This document shows, piece by piece, positions 36,657-48,300 of a DNA stretch of 64,000 nucleotides. Position numbers and translations under genes: made by a program. The DNA is from Flagellimonas pacifica (lineage in GTDB: Bacteria > Bacteroidota > Bacteroidia > Flavobacteriales > Flavobacteriaceae): NCBI RefSeq assembly GCF_900215465.1, contig NZ_OBEH01000001.1, positions 1,178,001 to 1,242,000 of the forward strand, written 5' to 3'. Within the stretch, counting starts at the first letter, position 1. Each line of letters opens with the position of its first letter. Under the pieces are notes generated by a model. The model ran no database searches. It saw only the letters and a list, made by a program, of their open reading frames with translations, and was not told the origin of the DNA.

Positions 36657-37727
36657 TTAATTACCTTTTTTACGATGGGTACAACCCTTCTTTGGGTTTC
36701 CAATAATTTTGGCCTTCTTCCAGGATCCTGCTATTGGCAAATAGCTTCTGCCTTTGGATGAAGACATATTACCTCGGATGAAATCCCTAAACGTAATGAG
36801 CTCTGGATGATTATACATAAGTTGTATTTTTTGTTCCGCAATAGAATTTCCGTTGGGGCCTCCTTTTCGTGTCACAAAAGTTGCGAATACCTCTGCAATG
36901 TCTTCACCAGGATTGGTAGATGCATAAGCGGTTACATAACGATCTCTATGTTTTTGATAAAATTGCTCTAGTTTTTCTTCACTGTCCTGGGCAGTTTCAT
37001 ACTCGCTCCATATATCGGCCCAATATCTGGTTTGTAATTTATTGATGTAAGAATCGGTCTTTGCGCAGCCCTCTCCAGTAAAATAATTGTTACAGTTGCT
37101 CTGAGAAATTGATGCATCCACTTGATCAATATCAAGGGTCAAAATATGCCCAAACTCATGAATAATGGTGTAAGCTAGTTCTCCGCCAGCATTAAAACCA
37201 CCTTGGTAAGCAAAATCAATGGCAATACCCATTTGCCATTTGGACAAGTCATTGGACGTGGGGAAAACATATCCAGCAGTACCACTATTCTCACCGGAGA
37301 ATATCATGAATTCACTCATTTTGGACAAGTAGCTAGCAGGAACAATTTTCTTTACTAGTTCCCATACTTCATTATGCTTATTGGTGTCTTTTTGAAACTC
37401 TAAATCTGAACCACTTACTTTATAATCGGTCTTTTTTACTATGTTTGAACCTTCTACCGTGTAAAGGGTTATTTCACCCTCACCTTCACCTTCTTCGTTT
37501 CCAGAGTTGTCTCCTGGGTTTTCATCATTGTTTCCATCCGTATTATCGCCATTAGTATCACTACCATTGTCTGTGTTGTCTCCGTCAGAATTGTTGGTGT
37601 CGTCTGTACCTGAAGTATCCGTTACAGGGTTTTGGTCAATAAGGACATCATCCTTTTGACAGGATTGAATGGTGAGTATAGCAAAGAATAATAGTAAAAC
37701 CCATTTTAATTGTTGTAGCCTTTTCAT
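36657..37727 (-). CDS. Putative zinc-binding metallopeptidase lipoprotein
   Basis: This 356-residue predicted lipoprotein has a signal with lipobox TIQSC (Cys about 23). Residues about 35-85 are a low-complexity Asp/Asn/Gly/Glu linker that would hold the enzyme away from the membrane. The catalytic domain has HEFGH at about residues 191-195 (two His ligands and the catalytic Glu) and a downstream GEDIAEVFATF helix supplying a probable third ligand, the gluzincin arrangement. The C-terminus is basic (KKAKIIGNPKKGCTHRKKG). Substrate unknown. It is divergent from the ECF sigma gene with 241 bases between, so regulation by that sigma factor is conceivable but not shown. Confidence 0.83.
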   Translation of the reverse strand: MKRLQQLKWVLLLFFAILTIQSCQKDDVLIDQNPVTDTSGTDDTNNSDGDNTDNGSDTNGDNTDGNNDENPGDNSGNEEGEGEGEITLYTVEGSNIVKKTDYKVSGSDLEFQKDTNKHNEVWELVKKIVPASYLSKMSEFMIFSGENSGTAGYVFPTSNDLSKWQMGIAIDFAYQGGFNAGGELAYTIIHEFGHILTLDIDQVDASISQSNCNNYFTGEGCAKTDSYINKLQTRYWADIWSEYETAQDSEEKLEQFYQKHRDRYVTAYASTNPGEDIAEVFATFVTRKGGPNGNSIAEQKIQLMYNHPELITFRDFIRGNMSSSKGRSYLPIAGSWKKAKIIGNPKKGCTHRKKGN

Positions 37728-37937
37728 AAATAAAATCTTTAATTGAACATTATTTTAAAACCACAACAGATAACTTTTGAAGCACCCTATTTTTTTTCAT
37801 GTTTTTTTGAAAAATGATGAATCAAAATTTTTATCCCTTCAAAAAAAATAGGGTAAAAACAAATCTTCTTGTTGTGTTATTGATAGAGGAAATTTGTAAT
37901 AATGGGAAAATGAAGGGGATAACTTTTTTGAAATAAC

Positions 37938-37945
37938 TAGTTTTG
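37938..37945 (+). promoter_or_regulatory. Weak -7 promoter element before the FecI-like gene
   Basis: TAGTTTTG matches TAnnTTTG and sits 24 bases before the sigma-factor start codon, a suitable distance. No TTTG is found at the expected -33 spacing, so it may be a weak primary-sigma promoter or chance. Confidence 0.3.
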
Positions 37946-37968
37946 GAATACAAACCTTATTTCAAAAT

Positions 37969-38487
37969 ATGGGATTTGAGGATAAATCCGTTTGTGACGA
38001 AAATACCTTTAAGCAGATTTTTGATGATCATTCCGAAGTAATTCGAAATTTCATCTATTACAAATGCAGGGATATGCAACAAGCCGAGGATATTACCCAG
38101 GATGCTTTTGTAAAACTTTGGAAAAATTGTAAAAAAGTGGTTTTTGGCAAAGCAAAGTCGTTTGTGATGAAAGTGGCGCAAAATGCATTTTTTAATGAAG
38201 TGGCCCATGAAAAGGTAGTTTTAAAATACAATGCTTCAGCTTCCATAAAAAAAGCATTCACGGAAAGCCCTGAGTTTTTATTGGAAGAGAAAGAATTCAT
38301 GGAAAAGTTGCAACGAAGTATCTCCAGTCTTCCTGAAAAGGAACGGACGGTATTTTTGCTTAGTAGAAAGGATAAAAAAACATATCGGGAAATCGCCGAA
38401 ATAGTTGGCATTACGCAAAAAGCTGTTGAACGCCGAATGCATCTTGCATTGCAAAAACTAAGGGAAGATATAGGTAGATCCATTTAA
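37969..38487 (+). CDS. ECF RNA polymerase sigma factor, FecI-like
   Basis: This is a 172-residue sigma-70 family factor. Region 2 (about 10-75) contains FKQIFDDHSEVIRNFIYYKCRDMQQAEDITQDAFVKLW. Region 4 (about 115-170) contains LPEKERTVFLLSRKDKKTYREIAEIVGITQKAVERRMHLALQKLRE. The size and the order sigma-FecR-receptor identify a FecI-type cell-surface signalling unit, in which the receptor senses its ligand outside and FecR relays the signal to the sigma factor. It starts a three-gene operon, with the FecR gene beginning within about ten bases of its stop. Confidence 0.93.
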   Translation: MGFEDKSVCDENTFKQIFDDHSEVIRNFIYYKCRDMQQAEDITQDAFVKLWKNCKKVVFGKAKSFVMKVAQNAFFNEVAHEKVVLKYNASASIKKAFTESPEFLLEEKEFMEKLQRSISSLPEKERTVFLLSRKDKKTYREIAEIVGITQKAVERRMHLALQKLREDIGRSI

Positions 38488-38497
38488 AGTGAACAAA

Positions 38498-39409
38498 ATG
38501 GAAGAGTTTAAAAATATAGACGACTTTTTGGCCAAATGGGCAAGTGGGGAACTGTCCGATGACCAGAAGAAATCCTTTGAACAATCTGAAGAATACACGT
38601 ATTATAAAGCTATTCTTGAGGGTACAGAGGTATTGGATGTTCCTCATTATAATAAAGAGGGACTATATCAAAAAGTACAAGCACAAAAAGAAAAAGAAGG
38701 AAAGGTAATTTCACTTGTGCCAAAATGGGTGTATACAACAGCGGCGGCCGTTGCAGTACTGTTTTTTGGATATATTTGGCCTACAAACAGTGCCACAGAA
38801 TATTCCACAGGATATGGGGAGCAGTTGACCGCTCATTTGCCAGACAACAGCGAGGTTATAATCAACTCAAATTCAACCCTATCATTTCATAAAAAAGATT
38901 GGAAAAATGGGAATAGAAACGTTGACTTAAATGGAGAGGCCTTTTTTAATGTTGAGAAAGGTTCCAATTTTACAGTTGAAACAACGAATGGGCGAGTGAC
39001 CGTAATGGGAACGGAGTTTACGGTTAGCTCTGAGGACAACTTTTTTCAGGTAGTTTGTTATGAGGGAAAAGTTAGGGTGTCCCTTAAAGATTTGTCACAA
39101 ACATTACTTCAAGGAGATGCTTTCAGAATTCATAAAGGAACTGTTGAAAATTGGAAGATGAACAATGTAGAACCAACATGGATACAAGGTGAAAGTAACT
39201 TCACCAATGCTCCTTTATCCCAAGTCGTGAAAGCACTTGAAAATCAATTCGATATTACCATTAATACCGAAAATGTTGATACGGATATCCGGTTTACTGG
39301 AAGTTTTACGCATGGAGATATGAAGATCGCACTGCAAATCGTTTTTGAGTCCATGGATATTACATATACTTTTACCGACAAGAATACCGTTATTCTTGTT
39401 GTGAAGTAG
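38498..39409 (+). CDS. FecR-type anti-sigma/signal relay protein
   Basis: This protein of 303 residues starts at the ATG (MEEFKNIDDF); a GTG three codons earlier at 38489 is also possible. An N-terminal cytoplasmic helical domain of about 75 residues binds sigma. A single membrane helix follows (VYTTAAAVAVLFFGYIW). The periplasmic FecR domain (about 100-215) shows YGEQLTAHLPDNSEVIINSNSTL and VMGTEFTV. The C-terminal DUF4974 domain (about 225-300) shows FTNAPLSQVVKALENQFDITI and is related in fold to STN, suiting contact with the receptor's signalling domain. The next gene starts immediately at its stop codon. Confidence 0.93.
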   Translation: MEEFKNIDDFLAKWASGELSDDQKKSFEQSEEYTYYKAILEGTEVLDVPHYNKEGLYQKVQAQKEKEGKVISLVPKWVYTTAAAVAVLFFGYIWPTNSATEYSTGYGEQLTAHLPDNSEVIINSNSTLSFHKKDWKNGNRNVDLNGEAFFNVEKGSNFTVETTNGRVTVMGTEFTVSSEDNFFQVVCYEGKVRVSLKDLSQTLLQGDAFRIHKGTVENWKMNNVEPTWIQGESNFTNAPLSQVVKALENQFDITINTENVDTDIRFTGSFTHGDMKIALQIVFESMDITYTFTDKNTVILVVK

Positions 39410-41965
39410 ATGAAAAACCTTTTTGTTCCTTTTTTTTTCTTGCTGTGCATTACTGCATCCGCCCAAAAGATCACACATTCGTTTGTGTTTGACGATGTTT
39501 CACTAGCAGACGCACTTGATGAAGTTGGCAACGCATTTGATGTTAAATTCTCTTACAAGACCATAGTGGTCAAAAATAAACGTGTTTCGCTGAGTATTTC
39601 AGATGGAAATTTGGAAAATGTTATTCGTGATTTAGGAAATCATACAGGAATCACTTTCAATAGAATTAATGGTCGCTATTATGTTTTAAAGGAATCACCA
39701 CTTGCATTTTGTGGCTATTTAAATGATAAAACAGATGAATTTCCTATTGTTGGCGCTACGGTGGCCAATGTAAAAAAGAGAATGGGAACAGTGACCAACA
39801 ATGATGGTTTTTTTAAACTTGAAAATATATACGCTTCCGATACAATTTCAATATCATATTTGGGATATAAAACACTCGTTTTTTCAGTTGGAAGTTTCAA
39901 CGAAAATGATTGCTCTGTTTTCCAACTATCCTCAGACACTCAAATGCTTCAAGAGGTTGTGGTAAAGGAATATTTAGCCCGTGGAATATCCAAGAATCAA
40001 GATGGGGCCATTAGAATTTCACCCAATAATCAAGACATCCTTTCAGGATTGCCAGAACCTGATGTGCTCCAAAGCACACAATTGCTTCCGGGAATTGAAA
40101 GTCCTAATGAAACTGCTTCGGGCCTTTATATAAGGGGTGGTACACCAGACCAAAATCTTATTCTTTGGGATGGCATCAAAATGTATAATTCAGATCATTT
40201 TTTTGGTATGCTGTCCGCGTTCAATCCATACATTGTAAAAGATGTAAAAGTATATCGTAGTGGTGCCCTTCCGGAATATGGTGATAGGGTGTCAGGAGTA
40301 TTGGATATAGAAACAGACAATCGCATAGCGGACAGGGCAGAAGGAGGATTTGGTTTTAATATGACACACGGCGATGCCTATCTCAAGATTCCCATTTCAG
40401 AGAAATTCGGATTTCAAATATCCGCTAGAAGATCTTTTACAGACTTTTTTGACACACCTACATTTAATAAATTTACTGATAAGGTGTTCCAGAATACAAG
40501 TATCAGAAGAAATCAAGAGGTATTTGAACCAGAGTTTACAAAAAGCACACAAACTTTTTATTTTACGGATGTTACGCTCAAGACTATTTGGGATATCTCA
40601 GAAAAAAATAGCATTACAGTTTCGGCCCTCTCAACCCGGAACAAACTTGACTATTCTTTTGAAGATACTGAGTTTGTGGATATTTCCAGTGATAAGCTCA
40701 ATATTAAAAACTATGGAATAAGCGCTACATGGAACAGTGACTGGAACACTAAAATTTCTTCAAAATTTCAAACATATCATTCTACTTATGATTTTACCTA
40801 TGATGGACGAAATCAATATTTCAACTCTGAACGAGTTACCTCCAAAAGAAACACTATAAAGGAAACTGGGCTTTCCTTTAAAGTTAATTGGCAGATAAAT
40901 GAAAAATGGTCGTTCGGAAATGGGTATCAGTTTTTTAATAATCGAGTTGATTTTCTTTTACAACAAGATGATTTCTCTGAAAGTGATAAGGTGGATAATC
41001 CTACCCATAGCTTGTTTCAAAACCTAGTCTATCAATTTAAAACAGGTTATGCTCAAATCGGACTTCGTAGCTCATATTATTCTGAATTGGAACGTTTTCT
41101 TTTTGAACCCAGACTTTATGTTGAAAAAAAGCTTGGAAAGAACATTAGATTGAAAGGGTCTGCAGAAGTTAGAGGGCAGGCCATTAGTCAAGTTTTGGAA
41201 TTCGCTACGCTGGACTTTGGATTGGAAAATCAGATTTGGGCTTTGGCAAACGGAAGGGATATTCCAATGTTGGAGAGTTATCAGTTTTCAGCGGGGCTTC
41301 TATGGTATAAAAATGGATGGAGTGCAGAGATTGAGGCATATCATAAAACTATTGATGGAATTACTTCCTTCACACGTGGTTTTGAATCGGTTGACAATAG
41401 TTTTACCAAGGGGAAAAGCGTGACGAATGGGGCAGATTTATTTGTCAAAAAGAAATGGAACAATTATTCTTCTTGGTTGGGCTATACCCTTTCTAATACA
41501 GATTTTGGATTTTCCGAACTCAATATGGGAAACTCTTTTAAAGGCAATAACAATATTGGTCATTCCCTAACCTGGTCACATTTTTATACATGGAAAAATC
41601 TTCAATTTTCACTGGGATGGAAATATAGAACAGGCATTCCGTTTACGGAGGCCGTGAGAGCTATTGAGACAGATGACAATGTTCAAATAGAGTATGGAAC
41701 AATAAATGATCAAAATTTGCCTGACTACCATAGACTGGATTTTTCACTGATTTATGATTTTGTATTATCCAAAAAACAAAATCCGGTTAAGGCCAAAATT
41801 GGATTTTCGCTGCAAAACATATATGGGCAAAGAAATATTTTAAATAGAAGCTATGGTCTGTTTCAAGTTGCAGATGAGCAGAATAATATCAGTGTTGAAC
41901 TGCAAGAAATTGCTAGATATTCTTTAGGAACTACGCCTAATCTGGTGTTTAGATTACAGTTTTAA
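39410..41965 (+). CDS. TonB-dependent transducer with STN signalling domain
   Basis: This 851-residue outer-membrane receptor has a signal peptide ending ASAQK and an STN domain (about 20-85: FDDVSLADALDEVGNAFDVKFSY...VIRDLGNHTGITF), the part that contacts FecR. A carboxypeptidase-regulatory domain follows (GYLNDKTDEFPIVGATVANV). The plug (about 200-305) shows DVLQSTQLLPGIESPNETASG, LYIRGGTPDQNLILWDGIKMY and EYGDRVSGVLDIET. The barrel ends TTPNLVFRLQF. Ligand unknown; the plug wording is not of the siderophore type. No SusD gene follows, so it acts without a surface lipoprotein partner nearby. The gene abuts the FecR stop directly. Confidence 0.92.
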   Translation: MKNLFVPFFFLLCITASAQKITHSFVFDDVSLADALDEVGNAFDVKFSYKTIVVKNKRVSLSISDGNLENVIRDLGNHTGITFNRINGRYYVLKESPLAFCGYLNDKTDEFPIVGATVANVKKRMGTVTNNDGFFKLENIYASDTISISYLGYKTLVFSVGSFNENDCSVFQLSSDTQMLQEVVVKEYLARGISKNQDGAIRISPNNQDILSGLPEPDVLQSTQLLPGIESPNETASGLYIRGGTPDQNLILWDGIKMYNSDHFFGMLSAFNPYIVKDVKVYRSGALPEYGDRVSGVLDIETDNRIADRAEGGFGFNMTHGDAYLKIPISEKFGFQISARRSFTDFFDTPTFNKFTDKVFQNTSIRRNQEVFEPEFTKSTQTFYFTDVTLKTIWDISEKNSITVSALSTRNKLDYSFEDTEFVDISSDKLNIKNYGISATWNSDWNTKISSKFQTYHSTYDFTYDGRNQYFNSERVTSKRNTIKETGLSFKVNWQINEKWSFGNGYQFFNNRVDFLLQQDDFSESDKVDNPTHSLFQNLVYQFKTGYAQIGLRSSYYSELERFLFEPRLYVEKKLGKNIRLKGSAEVRGQAISQVLEFATLDFGLENQIWALANGRDIPMLESYQFSAGLLWYKNGWSAEIEAYHKTIDGITSFTRGFESVDNSFTKGKSVTNGADLFVKKKWNNYSSWLGYTLSNTDFGFSELNMGNSFKGNNNIGHSLTWSHFYTWKNLQFSLGWKYRTGIPFTEAVRAIETDDNVQIEYGTINDQNLPDYHRLDFSLIYDFVLSKKQNPVKAKIGFSLQNIYGQRNILNRSYGLFQVADEQNNISVELQEIARYSLGTTPNLVFRLQF

Positions 41966-42320
41966 ATTTGATTCTCCTGTAAAAGCCTCCCTAATTCATA
42001 TTGTTTTATCATCATTTATGGCTTAGAATTTCACATCATTTTTGCAAAACTTATAGTACAAATCATGTTAGACCTTTTTTGGACAACTTGCATATCTAAC
42101 TCGTTTATAATCAGCTATTTTTAGAGGAGAGGCAGCAAGGTTTATAACAAAATAGAAAGTTTTATGAGCTTAAATTGATCTAAGGAAGAAAAAGCTTTCA
42201 TCGTTTATCCGATGTTTCACAACAAATGATCGATGAAATACAACATATTTTCCTTTTAACGGATCGTAGTGGATATGTTTGAATATTCCCACAAGGAAAG
42301 ACAACTTCAACTCACTGACT
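41966..42320. other. Intergenic region before the giant adhesin gene
   Basis: There are 355 bases without a convincing gene. The in-frame TTG at 42279 only extends the giant ORF. No clear terminator follows the receptor gene. An 8-base inverted repeat (TTTCATCG at 42196, CGATGAAA at 42231) with a long spacer is visible but weak. A -7-like box lies at 42274. Confidence 0.5.
42274..42281 (+). promoter_or_regulatory. Candidate -7 element of the adhesin/SprF/OmpA operon
   Basis: TATGTTTG matches TAnnTTTG and would start transcription about 30 bases before the preferred ATG at 42321. T-rich sequence lies near the -33 position but no exact TTTG at 19-21 bases. If right, it also rules out the TTG start at 42279. 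Confidence 0.4.
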
Positions 42321-45300
42321 ATGAACACATCCGTAACCCACCAAAAAAAAGGAACCTTTTTCTTGTTTTTTTTGTTCTTGCTTGCTTCATTTCAGGTAAG
42401 CTATGCTCAAAACTGTTCGGTTAATGCAGGAGTGTCAGAAACTATTTGTGAGAACGATGGAACATTTACTTTATCAGGGTCTTCAGCTGGGCTTGTCCAA
42501 AGTGCGCCAACATGGTCTCAAGTAGGAGGTCCGTCTGTAATTATCAATGACCCATCCAACCTCAATACGGGAGTTACGGGTCTTGTGGGAGGAAATACAT
42601 ATACTTTTAGATTAAGTGCTACTTGTACAGATGGAACATCGCAGTTTCAAGATGTTGATATCATGGTACAGCCCATTACTATAGCTAATGCTGGAAACAA
42701 TATAGCTTCATGTCCTGACAATTTAGGAACGCTAACCACCAATGCAAATACTCCACTTAATGGAGGAGAGACAGGGCAATGGAGTATAATCGGCAGCAAC
42801 AACGCAGGAATAACCATTAATTCTCCAACTTCGCCAACCACAAGTTTGACCCTAGCGGAGACAAGTGCTGGAGTTACGACATTACAATGGACAATTACCG
42901 GACCGGATTTTGCGCCCGGACAGTTTTGCGAATCAAGTTCCACCATAACTGTGACCAATTACGGAGGAGTTTCAGTTGTTAATGCTGGTTCGGACCAAAA
43001 CCTGGATAATTGCTATACAGTAACACAATCAACTTCCATGGCTGCCAGTTTTGGAGGAAACAATATTAATGGACAAGTGGGTGCTTGGTCTTTTGTGAGT
43101 GGACCCAATACACCCATCATAGCTAATGTAAATAACAATAATACTGGAATTTCAAATCTTATTGAAGGCTCTTATGTATTCAGGTGGTCTGTAAACGGGC
43201 CTTGTGTGACGGGCGAAGATACCGTAACGATCAATATCGCAGCGGCTACTCAAGATATTTCAAGCGCATCTATACAGAATAATAATATCCGTTTTTGTGA
43301 TGCAGGCATTACTACAGTTACACTTGAAGGGTCTCAACCACAATTTACAGGAGAAACGGTTACTTGGACTCAAACTTCAGGTCCTGGAGGAGCAAGTATT
43401 TTAACCCCTAACTCACCAACTACACAAATTACAGGATTGGATGGTAGTAGTACCTACCAGTTTACCTATACTATTGAAAATGGTACTACGTTGTGCAGTG
43501 ATTCTGCAACGGCAACTATACGATATTCTACCAGCCCCGTTTCTATTACTGCAAATGGAGGAAGTGATATTGTTGCGGCTTGTGGAATAACAAGTGTAAA
43601 CATTCCATTCACTACTACCGGAAACGGAACAAATACATATAGCATTATCAACGGACCGAGTGGTTCAGCATTGGTCAACCCAGGTACATTTACCAATACT
43701 GGGGGAACACCTTTAAATATTGATTTTGATGTTGAAGGGACCTATACTGTATTGTTTAGAAGAGCACTTAGTGGAACTATACAAACAGGTTGCGATGTGG
43801 CAACTGATGCCATAAATGTAACAGTGGCTCTGACACCAACAGCGGCGAACGCAGGAACGAATCAAAATTTGGCTTGTAATGTAAGCAGTACAGATATTAC
43901 TGGTAATACAATTACTGTGGGCAGTTCCCTTTGGTCGCAGATAAGCGGTCCAAATACAGCAATAATAGCTACCCCATATGCAAGAACCACAAATGTTTCT
44001 GGTTTAATGCCAGGAACCTATGTATTTCAATACGGGATTTCTGGAGGAAGTGCATGTGCACCCGCCATGGAGGATACAGTTGAAATAGTGGTGTCATCTG
44101 ATGCTCCAGTTGCTACGGATGCTGGTTTAGATCAGACCATTTGTTTTGGGGCACCTACCCAATTGGATGCCAATGTACCGCCATCGACCAACTTGGTGGG
44201 AACATGGACTGTGGATTCCGCTCCAGTTGGAGCAGCCATTGTATTTGAAGATGAGAATGACCCAAAAACCTTGGTTTCTGGATTGGATGATGCTAATGAA
44301 ACCTATATTTTTCGTTGGACAATAAACAATCCTGGTGACCCAACCTGTCCAAACCCTGGAGCCGATACTGTAACCATAAATACAAATGCAACGCAGGGGC
44401 CTACTTTGGCTGATGCTGGGTCCGATCAATGTTTGGGTGCAGGCACTTCTTCGGTGACTTTGGCTGGAAATCAACCAGCGGTTGATGAAATAGGGACTTG
44501 GACAGCGGTTCCGGCAACAGGAATTGCATTTGATGATGCCAATCAATTTGATACCGATGCAACTATTACTATAGAACAGAGCTATGTACTTACTTGGACC
44601 ATTGCAAAAATTGCCCCGGGATGTCAATCTATCTCAGATGAGGTGGAAGTAACCGTGGGCGCCAATGCAATTGCCAATGCAGGTCCCGATCAGACCGCCT
44701 GTCAATCTGTTTTCACAATGGATGCTTCTGGATCTGTAGGTAGTAGTGGAGTATGGACCCAAATTTCTGGACCAGGTGGATATACTTTTGATGATGAAAC
44801 CAGCCCAACGGCACAGATCACTTTTGGTTTTTCTGGACAATATGTTTTTGAATGGACATCAAACAACGGTTCTTGTTCCTCAGATACTGACCAGGTGACA
44901 TTAAACGTTGGAATTCCTCCAACAACAGCTACTATTACAACTCCATCTGAAACCATTTGCTCTTCTACATCTATTATATTGGATGGAAACCCGTTTGACA
45001 GCAATATAGAAACAGGATATTGGACTTTACTTTCAGGAGCACCCAATACACCAACTTTTTCAAATGTTAATGACCCCAATGCTTCAGTGACCGGTATGGT
45101 TTCTGGAACTTATACTTTTCGATGGACAATAGCAGGAGACAGTAACTGCCCGACTAGTTTTGCGGACAAAACTGTTGATGTTTTTGTGCCAGCAGATGCT
45201 GGCCCTGATTTGGAACTTTGCCAAGTTCAAAATTTCTTGTTGGAAGCCACTTTTGGTTCAACAGGTACATGGACGCAAGTATTTGGTCCAGGAGTGGGCG

Positions 45301-48300
45301 GTGCACCAGGTACACCAGCAACGATTTCTCAAAATCCATCCGACAGCAATGTAGCTGAAGTGAGCAACATTATTTTAGGAGCAGCGTATATTTTTGAATT
45401 TACAACGAACTATCCCGGATCAACAGGATGTGGAAATACTTCGGATCAGGTAAGGGTAGAATCCAGTGGATTGCCAACCGTATTGCCCAATGCCGGACCT
45501 GACCAATTATTATGTTTGGGGGATTTGGTAGTGGCCAACCAAACTACTTTGGCAGGGAATACACCACCCGATGATGTGGATGAAGCTATATGGCGTTTTA
45601 CGGAACAACCTGCCGGAAGTACAGCGGTAATTACCAACGATATGGATCCCACATCCACAATCACAGGACTAACGGTACCGGGAACCTATATTTTGGAATG
45701 GAATTTTGAATCAGGACATTGTTTAAATACTTCGGATGTTGTCCGTATTGAAGTTTATGGAACACCATCAACTGCTGATGCGGGCACAGATCAGCTAAAT
45801 GCGTGTCAGTTGGATGCGCAATTGAATGCTGTTTCTCCAACTTCTGGAACAGGTACCTGGACTTTTACAGTAGACCCCTCTGGTGGGGCAGCGGTGATTG
45901 ATAACCCCAATTCACCTACCTCTACAATATCTAACATTACAGCAACTGGGACCTATACCCTTACCTGGACGGTGGCCCATAACGGTATAGCTTTTGTTGA
46001 CAGTCCTTCGGCCTGCGACCCCAGTTCAGATACCGTGGACATAACATTTCCGGCGAATGCTCCATCAACTGCAGATGCAGGACCAGATCAAGAATTTTGT
46101 GGAGCAACGCAGACCAATATGGCGGCAGTTGCAATAGCGGTGGGGACTGGAACATGGACTCAAACTTCTGGACCTGGAGTAGGAGGTACACCTGGAACCC
46201 CTGCTAATATTGTTGCACCAAATAGTGAAACCACCTTAATTGATACCTTGGAGCCAGGTACTTATGAATTTACATGGACCGTGGTCAATGGAGGTTGTAC
46301 GTTTGCGGATACCATGGAATTGGTGAATTATGCAGATCCTGGAAGTGCGGATGCCGGTCCAAATCAAAACTTAAATCAGTTTTCTTCAGTAACGTTGGCT
46401 GCGGTTCCTGCTACGGCAGGAGTAGGTATATGGACTCAAGTTTCTGGGCCAACAACGGTAGGTTTTGTGAATGAAAATGACCCCGCTACAGATGTTTTTG
46501 GAGCAACTACGGGAACCTATGTTTTTGAATGGAGAATATCTAACGGTATATGTACGGATGTTTTTGATACAGTAGAAATAGCGTTGGTTGGAATTGATTT
46601 AGAATTGACCAAATCTGTATTGCCCACTTCAACCAATCCTGGCGATACGGTCACATTTACTATAGATGTTTTCAACAATGATACATCCACAACTTCAGAT
46701 GCAACAGGAGTTTCAGTTAGAGATGTTATTCCTTCAGGATATGTCTTAGTTCCAGGAACAGTTAGCAATGGGGGAGTATACAATGTAGGGGATTTATCAA
46801 TCACGTGGTCAAACCTCTCCATAACAAATGGAAATACACTAAGCTTAATGTTTGATGCTACGGTAAATGCATCAGGAGATTATGTGAATACTGCTGAAAT
46901 AACAGCTAATGATATTTTTGATATTGATTCTACGGTCAACAATGGTTTGGCTGGGGAAGATGATCAAGATACCGCGGAGGTAACAGTGACAGCTGCGGAT
47001 TTAAGCCTGTCCAAAGATGTTAGTTCAGGATCAAGCCTTACACCAAATATTGGTGATACAGTTGTTTTTGAGTTGACGGTCACCAACGCTGGACCGGATA
47101 CGGCAACAAATATCACAGTTGAAGATATAATCCCTTCAGGATTAACCGTTGGAACCATCAATAATGGAGGCTCCAACTCAGGAGGAACCGTAAGCTGGAA
47201 CATTGCTTCCTTGGCAGTGGGTACCACAACAGTATCCTATGAAGTTACCGTGAATGCTCCCACCGGAACCCCTAATGAATATGTAAATACTGCTGAGATT
47301 ACAGCTTCCGACCAGTATGACCCCAATAGTTCACCCAATAATGATGATGGAGATCAAAGTGAAAATGATGAGGATTCAGTATCCCTAACAGTTTCTGAAG
47401 AAGCTGATTTGAGCATTGCCAAAAGTGTAATTGTAGGTTCAACAACCCCAAATGTAGGGGATGCTATTACCTTTGAATTGGTGCTTTCCAATGCTGGACC
47501 CAATGATGCTACGGGAGTTTCAGTAGAAGATATACTTCCAGTAGGATTTACGCTTACCGCTGTTAACGGAGGTGGAGCTGCAGGGGGAAATACAGCAAGT
47601 TGGTCAGGATTGTTTATCCCTTCGGGAGGAAACACAGCACTGACGTATCAAGCAACAGTAAATGTACCTACCGGTGCACTTGGAGAATATACCAACAGTG
47701 CTCAGATTACAGCCAGCAACCAATCGGATCCTGATAGTGACCCAACTGTAGGCTCTGGAGCTGATGATTTAGGAGATGCCATTGCCGATGATGATGAAAC
47801 AAATTTGACCATCACCCCTCAAACAGCTAATCTCTCTTTAGATAAGTCCGTGGATAATACTACCCCAGATGTGGGTGATACCGTAACTTTTACCGTTCAA
47901 GTAGATAATTCGGGACCAGATTCGGCTTCCAATATGACTATTGAAGATGTTGTTCCTGTAGGTTATTCCATAGTTGGCGGAAGTGTTTCCAATGGTGGAA
48001 TCTTCAATTTAGGAGGTTCTGAAGTTATTTGGAATTTGGCTACAGTACCGTTGGCTGGAGCTACTCTTACCTATCAGGCAACAGTAAATGCACCAACCGG
48101 AGCACTCGATGAATATGAAAATACCGCACAAATAACGGCAGTGGATCAATTTGATCCCAACAGTTCACCTAATAATGACGACGGCGATCAGAGTGAAGAT
48201 GATGAGGATGCGCAAATTGTAATTCCAACTGCTTCAGATTTAAGCTTGGTAAAAGATATCAGTGCGGGATCTAGTGCTACTCCAAATGTTGGAGATACCG

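Noticed and set aside
42196..42238. Inverted repeat TTTCATCG / CGATGAAA as a terminator of the transducer gene
   Set aside because: Eight weak base pairs around a 27-base loop and no T run; more than 200 bases from the gene end.
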